The notes beneath the pieces were generated by a model that was not told the DNA's origin, did not search any database, and was given only the letters and a program-made list of their open reading frames with translations. Of a DNA stretch of 64,000 nt, positions 17,587 through 23,884 are shown one piece after another. The number at the start of each line of letters is the position of its first letter. Position 1 is the first letter of the stretch. This DNA comes from DVED01 sp963838375. GTDB taxonomy: Bacteria > Cyanobacteriota > Cyanobacteriia > Cyanobacteriales > Geitlerinemataceae. The stretch covers positions 434,001-498,000 of the forward strand of contig CAWIQY010000021.1 of assembly GCA_963838375.1 (NCBI GenBank), in the 5' to 3' direction. A program made the translations under genes and the position numbers.

Positions 17587-18420
17587 ATGACAAACACAAC
17601 CCAAATAAACGCAACCGTTCGCCCCGTAACCCCTTTGGGTATCTTGGTGGAAAAGCTCGAAACGATCGTCGAGATGGCGGACCAAGCGCAGGTGAGCGAA
17701 CCCCTCGCCACTGCACTCAAAGAGGCTTATGCCCTCGCTGCCGGACTCGATCCGTATATTGAAGAGTCCACCACGTCGGACTCCGAGGCGCTCAAAGCAC
17801 TGACGCAAAAGACCCTAGAGGAAGACTGGAGCCGCCTGTTTGACGATCGAGAAACGGTGCGCCACCTGGAACGCGAGATGCTCTCCGGACATCTGGAAGG
17901 GCAAACCCTGAAGATGTTTGTCCGCATGAGCGGTGCGAAGCGGATCTTGGAAGTAGGAATGTTTACCGGATATTCGGCTCTGGCGATGGCAGAAGCCTTG
18001 CCAGAAGACGGATGCCTGATTGCCTGCGAAGTCGATCGTTATGTTGCCGATTTTGCCCGTAGTTGCTTTGAGAAATCGCCTCATGGCAGCAAAATCAAAG
18101 TTGAAGTTGCTCCGGCTTTGGAAACGCTGCAAAAATTAGCAGATGCTGGGGAATCTTTCGATCTGGTGTTTATCGATGCCGATAAGAAGGAGTACGTCGA
18201 TTATTTCAAGCTTCTGTTAGAGGCAGAATTATTGGCTCCCGATGGCTGGATCTGTGTGGATAATACCTTGCTTCAGGGTCAGCCCTATTTACCCCCACAG
18301 CAGCAGACTCCCAATGGAGAAGCGATCGCTCGATTTAACCGTTTTGTCGCCGACGATTCGCGAGTGGAGCAAGTTCTACTCCCACTGCGAGATGGTTTAA
18401 CCATCATTCGACGACACTAA
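17587..18420 (+). CDS. mysB: O-methyltransferase MysB (4-deoxygadusol formation)
   Basis: An S-adenosylmethionine-dependent methyltransferase that converts demethyl-4-deoxygadusol to 4-deoxygadusol. It has motif I ILEVGMFTGYSALAMAEALP, an acidic ligand at LIACEVD, the metal-binding FDLVFIDADKKEYVDYF and ICVDNTLLQGQ, as in class I catechol-type O-methyltransferases. The N-terminal 90 residues form a helical cap. The 277-residue length is usual for MysB. It starts 11 bases after mysA with AGGGGAAACAGAG upstream, so the two are surely co-transcribed. A 116-base inverted-repeat element starts 17 bases after its stop. Confidence 0.9.
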   Translation: MTNTTQINATVRPVTPLGILVEKLETIVEMADQAQVSEPLATALKEAYALAAGLDPYIEESTTSDSEALKALTQKTLEEDWSRLFDDRETVRHLEREMLSGHLEGQTLKMFVRMSGAKRILEVGMFTGYSALAMAEALPEDGCLIACEVDRYVADFARSCFEKSPHGSKIKVEVAPALETLQKLADAGESFDLVFIDADKKEYVDYFKLLLEAELLAPDGWICVDNTLLQGQPYLPPQQQTPNGEAIARFNRFVADDSRVEQVLLPLRDGLTIIRRH

Positions 18421-18437
18421 GTCGTCGGAAAAGTGTA

Positions 18438-18553
18438 AGTTATAGCAGTGTACGCTAGCGTGTTTACAAATGACAAACACAGGATGTCACTCAATTTTGG
18501 CATGGCGCTATTTCTTCTGAGTTGTAAACACCCTTGGGTTCATTGCTATAACT
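18438..18553. mobile_element. 116-bp MITE-like element with 32-bp terminal inverted repeats
   Basis: The arm at 18438-18469 begins AGTTATAGCAGTG and ends GTGTTTACAA. The arm at 18522-18553 is its reverse complement at about 27 of 32 positions (ends TGCTATAACT). The 52-base core has no coding capacity. Size and structure fit a miniature inverted-repeat transposable element, perhaps mobilised by an IS630-like transposase elsewhere (inference). It sits exactly between mysB and panD and can also fold as a long hairpin in RNA. Confidence 0.75.
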
Positions 18554-18604
18554 GTGAGTTTAGAAGCGAATTCGTATCATTTTAGTTTCTGGGAACACAA
18601 TCCA

Positions 18605-18976
18605 ATGCTACTTACTATCTTGAAGAGCAAACTTCACAGAGTCAAAGTCACTGAAGCACAATTGTACTATGAAGGTTCCATTACCGTTGACGAGGAACTA
18701 CTGAAAACCGCCCATATTCTTCCCCATGAGAAAGTACAAGTCGTGAATGTTAATAATGGTTCTCGACTGGAAACCTATACAATTCCGGGTGAATGGGGTA
18801 GCCGGACGATTTGTCTCAATGGTCCGGCTGCTCGGATGAATTCGGTGGGTGATGAAATCATCATCATCAGCTACGCTCAAATGACAGAAGAAGAAGCTCT
18901 TTTATATCATCCTCTAGTTATTTTGGTGGATGAAAACAACAATCCACGGGCTGAAAGCAACAATCCAAGCGATTGA
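18605..18976 (+). CDS. panD: Aspartate 1-decarboxylase (pyruvoyl type) within the MAA cluster
   Basis: From ATG 18605 the protein aligns over its full length with PanD, which makes beta-alanine from aspartate. The self-cleavage site YEGS (Gly24-Ser25, giving the pyruvoyl group), Lys9, His11, Arg54, Thr57, Tyr58 and Asn72 are all in place, so it should be active. Two differences stand out near the pocket: the usual ERGSG-type loop reads EWGSR, and NGAAA reads NGPAA. The open frame starts at 18554, but those extra codons do not match PanD. It lies between mysB and mysC, fenced by an inverted-repeat element upstream and a strong palindrome downstream. It could be the housekeeping enzyme for pantothenate or a dedicated MAA enzyme. 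Confidence 0.88.
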   Translation: MLLTILKSKLHRVKVTEAQLYYEGSITVDEELLKTAHILPHEKVQVVNVNNGSRLETYTIPGEWGSRTICLNGPAARMNSVGDEIIIISYAQMTEEEALLYHPLVILVDENNNPRAESNNPSD

Positions 18977-19000
18977 TTTCGGGATTAGATATCTGTCCTA

Positions 19001-19034
19001 GGGATTTTGTCAAGAAATTTCTTGACAAAATCCC
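19001..19034. terminator. Perfect 34-bp palindrome after panD
   Basis: GGGATTTTGTCAAGAAATTT with the following CTTGACAAAATCCC is a perfect palindrome that can form a 15-bp stem with a short loop. It is followed by TTTAAATCATTTTTAA. It lies 25 bases past the panD stop and 64 bases before mysC, so it probably ends the panD transcript or attenuates read-through into mysC. Confidence 0.75.
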
Positions 19035-19064
19035 TTTAAATCATTTTTAAATCGATTAGTTTAC

Positions 19065-19070
19065 TATAAT
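19065..19070 (+). promoter_or_regulatory. Possible -10 box for mysC
   Basis: TATAAT at 19065-19070 is a consensus -10 hexamer 27 bases before the mysC ATG, in a very AT-rich stretch after the palindrome. No good -35 hexamer is seen at 17 bases upstream. It supports an independent mysC promoter. Confidence 0.35.
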
Positions 19071-19097
19071 TATTGTTTTAACTCAATTGTCTTCTAA

Positions 19098-20471
19098 ATG
19101 ACTGATGTGGTGCTAGAATCATCTATCCAGAGACGGATTTATGCTGTGTTCCAAAATCTGGGAACTCTATTCTTACTATTAATTGTTTTACCCTTTAATT
19201 TAATCAAGGTAATTCCTTCATTACTGTGGAATTTCATAAGTAAACCCTTTCAAACAAAAGGAATAGTAGAAAACCCGAAAAATATCATAGTAACGGGTGC
19301 TAAAATGACAAAAAGCTTGCAGATTGCTCGATCGCTTTGTGCAGCCGGACATAAAGTATTTCTGCTAGAAACTAATCAATATTGGTTTTCGGGAAATAGA
19401 TTCTCTAACGCGGTGACAGGTTTCTACACTGTACCCGACCCTCAAAAAGATTGGGATGGTTATTGCCGGAAATTATTAGAGATTGTCAAAAAAGAAAAAA
19501 TAGACTTATTTATACCCGTATCCAGTGCTGTTGGATGCTACTCTGAATCTTTAGCAAAAAAGATTTTGTCCGAGCATTGTGAAGTCTTGCACTTTGATGC
19601 TGAGATCGCTCAGATGTTGGACAATAAATTTACATTTATTGAAAAAGCCAAAAGCCTGGGTTTATCTGTTCCCAAATCATTTTTAATTACCAACCCAGAA
19701 CAAGTTCTTAACTTTGATTTCGCCACGGATGGCAGTGAGTATATACTCAAGAGTATTCCCTATGACTCAGTGCGTCGTCTGAATATGACGAAATTACCCA
19801 TGAAGTCAATAGGAGAAATGGAGGATTTTGTTAAATCTTTGCCTATTAGTGAAGAAATACCTTGGATTATGCAAGAATTCGTCAAGGGACAAGAATATTG
19901 TACCCATAGTACAGTCAGGAAAGGAAAGCAAAGACTGTACTGTTGTTGCAAATCCTCGGATTTCCAAGTCAATTACGAACATATCGATCGTCCGAAGATT
20001 TACGATTGGGTAGAGAAGTTCGTTAAAGAATTGAATCTAACTGGACAAATTTCCTTCGACTTTATCGAAACAGAAGATGGTCGAGTTTATCCGATCGAAT
20101 GTAACCCCAGAACGCACTCGGCTATTACCACATTTCACGATCGTCCAGAAGTGGCAGATGCTTATATTAATGATAGTAAAGATGAGAAAGACACTGCATT
20201 AATCCCATTGCCAAATAGTAAACCGACTTATTGGACTTACCACGAACTTTGGCGGCTGACAGAAATTCGATCTTTAAAACAATTGAAAGCTTGGATAAAG
20301 AGAATAACTGAAGGAACAGATGGTATTTTTGAATTGAACGATCCTCTTCCATTTCTGATGGTACATCACTGGCAGATTCCCTTACTTTTATTAGAAAATC
20401 TAAAAAAAATGCAGGGTTGGGTGAGAATCGATTTTAATATTGGGAAATTGGTAGAAAAGGAAGTAGAGTAG
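19098..20471 (+). CDS. mysC: ATP-grasp ligase MysC (mycosporine-glycine synthase)
   Basis: MysC activates 4-deoxygadusol with ATP and joins it to glycine to give mycosporine-glycine. The 457-residue protein has an N-terminal membrane-like helix (GTLFLLLIVLPFNLIKVIPS), a pre-ATP-grasp domain starting NIIVTGAKMTKSLQIARSLC, then the ATP-grasp core with LKSIPYDSVRRLN, WIMQEFVKGQEYCTHSTVRK and the metal-binding end ISFDFIETEDGRVYPIECNP followed by RTHSA. These match known cyanobacterial MysC. It is clearly AT-richer than mysA and mysB. The symporter gene follows after 58 bases. Confidence 0.9.
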   Translation: MTDVVLESSIQRRIYAVFQNLGTLFLLLIVLPFNLIKVIPSLLWNFISKPFQTKGIVENPKNIIVTGAKMTKSLQIARSLCAAGHKVFLLETNQYWFSGNRFSNAVTGFYTVPDPQKDWDGYCRKLLEIVKKEKIDLFIPVSSAVGCYSESLAKKILSEHCEVLHFDAEIAQMLDNKFTFIEKAKSLGLSVPKSFLITNPEQVLNFDFATDGSEYILKSIPYDSVRRLNMTKLPMKSIGEMEDFVKSLPISEEIPWIMQEFVKGQEYCTHSTVRKGKQRLYCCCKSSDFQVNYEHIDRPKIYDWVEKFVKELNLTGQISFDFIETEDGRVYPIECNPRTHSAITTFHDRPEVADAYINDSKDEKDTALIPLPNSKPTYWTYHELWRLTEIRSLKQLKAWIKRITEGTDGIFELNDPLPFLMVHHWQIPLLLLENLKKMQGWVRIDFNIGKLVEKEVE

Positions 20472-20529
20472 AGCGCAAAATAAAGTTTTCCATGACCCAG
20501 AAATTCTTAATCATGAACCTCCAATTGTT

Positions 20530-21939
20530 ATGGACCGACAAGTTGGGATTGCCATTACATTCGTTGCCTTTTTACTATTATTTATAGTAGTAGGAATTTA
20601 CTCAGCGACTCAAAAAGAAAATACCACTACAGATTACCTGCTGGCTAGTAGAAATGTGAATCCATGGCTGACTGCGCTATCAGCTATGGCAACGGGTCAA
20701 AGTGGATTTTTATTCATCGGTCAGGTGGGTTTTGCTTACAAATTGGGGATTTCCTCCCTTTGGCTGACGATCGGTTGGTTGATTGGCGACTATCTGGCTT
20801 GGTACTTTATTTTTAAACGGTTGAGACAACTTTCGGAGGAAACAGCTTCAGATACGGTTTCCTCCTTTCTCAGTCAAAATATGAAAGGGTCTCGTTCGAT
20901 CGCTATTATTTCTGCTCTCATTACCATTAGCTTTCTCGGTTCCTACGCTGCGGCGCAACTGGTAGCCGGAAGCAAAGCACTGAATGCGGTGTTCGGATGG
21001 AACTACGATTTAAGCATCATTATTGGAGCTATTATTGTTGTTATCTATTGCTTTTCTGGAGGAATTCGGGCATCGATTTGGACAGATGCGATACAGGCGA
21101 TCGTGATGCTGGGTTCCTTGTTACTTTTGTTAGTTGTAGCCGTTGCCAGTTGCGGGGGAATGGGGAATCTTTGGTCATCTTTAGCAACGATCGATCCCAC
21201 ATTAGTTAACTGGAATTCGTCTCAACAACCTTGGGGCTTTTTCCCTTTCTTTGTCGGTTGGATTGTAGCCGGCTTTGGTGTCGTCGGACAACCTCAAATT
21301 CTGGTTCGGGCGATGGCGATCGACACAGCAGACAATATCGCTTTTGCTAGAAATTTGAAAACCTCTTTTGGATTGACCAACTCGATCGCGGCAATGGGAA
21401 TCGGCTTAGCAGCAAGAGTTTTGATGCCGGAGTTGATGAGTTCGGGCGATCCTGAATTAGCACTTCCCTATCTATCTCTAGAACTGTTGCCCGCGGTGCT
21501 AGTGGGATTGATGCTAGCGGGACTATTTTCTGCTACGATATCCACGGCGGATTCTCAAATCCTTTCCTGTTCGGCGGCGCTAACCCAAGATCTTTTTCCT
21601 GCTGCCGCCCAATCTTACAAATTGGCGAAGCTAGGAACCTTAACGGTAACAGCCGTTATTTTGGCGATCGCCCTAGCTGGAAATAATAATGTCTTTGCAC
21701 TCGTCACCTTTTCTTGGTCGGCATTGGCGTCGGGTTTGGGACCTCTATTACTGTTGAGAGTTTGGCAGAAACCGGTCACTCTACCCACCGCGATCGCCAT
21801 GATGGGAGTTGGCATTGCCGCGGCTTTAATTTGGAACTTGGGACTTAATCTCTCGGGTGCAGTTTATGAAGTTCTGCCCGGTATGGCTGCGGGAATGGGA
21901 GTTTATGGACTGACTCGCGTTTTGGGTCATCGTAAATAA
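20530..21939 (+). CDS. Sodium:solute symporter (SSS family, PutP-like) in the MAA cluster
   Basis: 469 residues with about 13 membrane spans and SSS family features: DYLLASRNVNPWLTALSAMA early on, GFLFIGQVGFAYKLGISSLW, SGGIRASIWTDAIQAIVMLG (the SSS signature region), and GLMLAGLFSATISTADSQIL, which provides the Ser/Thr residues of a sodium site. Relatives carry proline, pantothenate or other small solutes with sodium. It lies between mysC and mysD (34 bases before the mysD ATG), so it is probably co-transcribed. It could supply the amino acid used by MysC or MysD, or move an MAA. The substrate cannot be read from sequence. Pantothenate is notable because of the nearby panD, but PutP-type wording fits better. 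Confidence 0.8.
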   Translation: MDRQVGIAITFVAFLLLFIVVGIYSATQKENTTTDYLLASRNVNPWLTALSAMATGQSGFLFIGQVGFAYKLGISSLWLTIGWLIGDYLAWYFIFKRLRQLSEETASDTVSSFLSQNMKGSRSIAIISALITISFLGSYAAAQLVAGSKALNAVFGWNYDLSIIIGAIIVVIYCFSGGIRASIWTDAIQAIVMLGSLLLLLVVAVASCGGMGNLWSSLATIDPTLVNWNSSQQPWGFFPFFVGWIVAGFGVVGQPQILVRAMAIDTADNIAFARNLKTSFGLTNSIAAMGIGLAARVLMPELMSSGDPELALPYLSLELLPAVLVGLMLAGLFSATISTADSQILSCSAALTQDLFPAAAQSYKLAKLGTLTVTAVILAIALAGNNNVFALVTFSWSALASGLGPLLLLRVWQKPVTLPTAIAMMGVGIAAALIWNLGLNLSGAVYEVLPGMAAGMGVYGLTRVLGHRK

Positions 21940-21974
21940 GTTTGTTGCTGGTTATTTCGTTGAGGATATTCATC

Positions 21975-23013
21975 ATGTCAGTGCTTCGCATTCTTCATTT
22001 AGTCGGTTCTGCCGAAAATAACTTTTACTGCGAGTTGTCGCGCTTATACGCCAAAGATTGTATCGCCGCAACGGCAAATCCTTCGCGCTACGAATTTCAC
22101 ATTGCCTACATCACACCCGATCGTCAGTGGCGGTTTCCCCCGTCTGTGAGTCATGAAGACATCGCCGCGACGAAACCCATGTCTCTGTCTGATGCCGTGC
22201 AGTTTATCGCCGCAAAAAATATCGATCTGATGATTCCACAGATGTTTTGCATCCCAGGAATGACTCAATACCGCGCCCTATTCGACTTGCTGAATATTCC
22301 CTATATCGGTAATCCCCCAGATTTGATGGCACTGACGGCTCACAAAGCTAAAGCCAAAGCGATCGTGGCAGCAGCAGGAATCAAAGTTCCTTTTGGGGAA
22401 CTACTGCGCCGGGGAGATCGACCGACCATTAAGCTTCCAGCCGTGATTAAACCTGTCAGTTCCGACAATTCTTTCGGGGTGACTCTGGTGAAAGATGTTG
22501 CGGACTATGATGCAGCGATCGAAAACAGCTTTTGAATATGCAGATGAGGTCTTAGTCGAAGAATACATCGAACTGGGTCGAGAAGTCCGCTGCGGAATCC
22601 TTGTCAAGGATGGCGAGCTTGTCGGTTTACCTCTAGAAGAGTATCTGGTGAATTCCCAAAACAACCCTATTCGCAGCTATGCCGATAAACTCAAGCAAAC
22701 AGAAGATGGTGAGTTGCATTTTACCGCCAAGGATAATCTCAAATCTTGGATAGTAGATCCGGGCGATCCCATAACTGAAACGGTTGGGGAAGTGGCGAAG
22801 AAGTGTCATGAAGCATTGGGATGTCGCCACTATAGCCTGTTTGACTTCCGGATCGATCCACAGGGACAACCTTGGTTTCTAGAAGCGGGATTGTATTGTT
22901 CTTTTTGCCCGAAAAGTGTGATTGGTTCGATGGCGAGGGTAGCGGGAATACCTATAGATGAGTTGTTGAGGAACGCGATCGATGAAATGTTCGATCGTGC
23001 CAAATCGTTATAG
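21975..23013 (+). CDS. mysD: D-Ala-D-Ala ligase-like MysD, interrupted by one frameshift
   Basis: MysD joins a second amino acid (Ser, Thr, Gly or another) to mycosporine-glycine. The first frame runs from ATG 21975 (MSVLRILHLVGSAENNFYCE) through IPQMFCIPGMTQYRALFDLL and KPVSSDNSFGVTLV to a TGA at 22533-22535. The next frame continues exactly with EYADEVLVEEYIELGREVRC, GLPLEEYLVN, HYSLFDFRIDPQGQPWFLEA and GLYCSF, ending at 23013. One extra T in the TTTT at 22530-22533 explains the break: three Ts give NSFEYADE. Other genes here show similar single-base breaks, so a sequencing error is likely. A real mutation would leave only mono-substituted mycosporines. GAGG before ATG 21975 decides the start. 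Confidence 0.87.
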
Positions 23014-23058
23014 AAAGAATCAGCAGTCGGGATATTGGTTTTTCAAGGACTTGGGGAT

Positions 23059-23487
23059 TTATTCGTTTTCATTGTGCAACATCTCCGTAATCAAGAGCAT
23101 GAACAGCGATCGCTCCGACACCCGTTCCGGATGGTTGAATTGTAGTATTTTAGCCGTGACGCGACCTTGGGGAGTTAGGGGAATAATAGAGCCTGTGGCT
23201 TCTAGGCAAAAGTGGTCAGACCATTTCTGGGTGCGAGGATGGAAAAATGGGGTCAACTGCTTCGTTTTTGGGTCGATCGAACCTAAATCTGTACCTTTGA
23301 AACGATTGTAGTCAGGACAAGCGAGCGCCAAGTTCTCGGCTTCAGTAACGCCATCATGTTTTTGGGCAATGATATGTTCGATTTCAAACGCAAAGAGGGA
23401 AACTTGCTGGGGAAATCGGCAATATTCGCACTGATTCTGGGCGCGTTGGGTGACGAGCCGACGCAATGCCGCCCGAATGTAACTCAT
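23059..23487 (-). CDS. HNH endonuclease-like protein
   Basis: 142 residues with an HNH layout: zinc-type CEYCRFPQ, then FEIEHIIAQKHDGVTEAENL, and LACPDYNRFKGTDLGSIDP. These correspond to the first Cys pair, the EHI histidine, the Asn of the N-box and the final part (the usual CxxCN/H reads CPDYNRFKG). Stand-alone proteins of this type are common in cyanobacteria, and their targets are unknown. The start overlaps the 118-residue upstream gene by four bases (23484-23487), showing translational coupling. It converges with mysD. Confidence 0.8.
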   Translation of the reverse strand: MSYIRAALRRLVTQRAQNQCEYCRFPQQVSLFAFEIEHIIAQKHDGVTEAENLALACPDYNRFKGTDLGSIDPKTKQLTPFFHPRTQKWSDHFCLEATGSIIPLTPQGRVTAKILQFNHPERVSERSLFMLLITEMLHNENE

Positions 23488-23840
23488 GCGGCAGACTGTA
23501 GCTGCTTGTAGGCGTTGGCTTTGGCGAGACGGACGAGGTGTTCGAGCAGGAAGTACCGATCGAGTTCAATTGCCTCTTGGCGGGAGAGGGTGCGAGATTT
23601 GTTGTGTTCGAGGAGTTCGCTCATGCGAGATTGCAACGCAGGTGTGGGGCGAAGCGCAAATATCTCTTCAGGACTGGGAAGGCTTGCCAGAAATTCGAGG
23701 ATCTCGAGATCGTCTTGGAAAGAAATGGTTTCGGCGGTAGGCATTTCTTGCAGAACACGATCGAGAATTTCCGGTAGGCGATTGCCCATCTCCTGGAGCT
23801 TCGCCCCAAGGCTGTCAGGGACTTCGAGGGTAATTTGCAT
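23484..23840 (-). CDS. Small partner protein of the HNH gene, antitoxin-like
   Basis: 118 residues starting MQITLEVPDSLGAKLQEMGN, a beta strand plus helix that resembles the N-terminus of small cyanobacterial partner proteins of HNH or PIN genes. The middle holds LEFLASLPSPEEIFALRPTP and the end LDRYFLLEHLVRLAKANAYK. It overlaps the HNH gene by four bases. Gene order and overlap recall toxin-antitoxin pairs, but this is an inference; no DNA-binding motif is clear. Confidence 0.65.
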   Translation of the reverse strand: MQITLEVPDSLGAKLQEMGNRLPEILDRVLQEMPTAETISFQDDLEILEFLASLPSPEEIFALRPTPALQSRMSELLEHNKSRTLSRQEAIELDRYFLLEHLVRLAKANAYKQLQSAA

Positions 23841-23884
23841 TTTCGATCCTCTCGAGCTGAATTCTTACTTTTGATTGTATCGGG

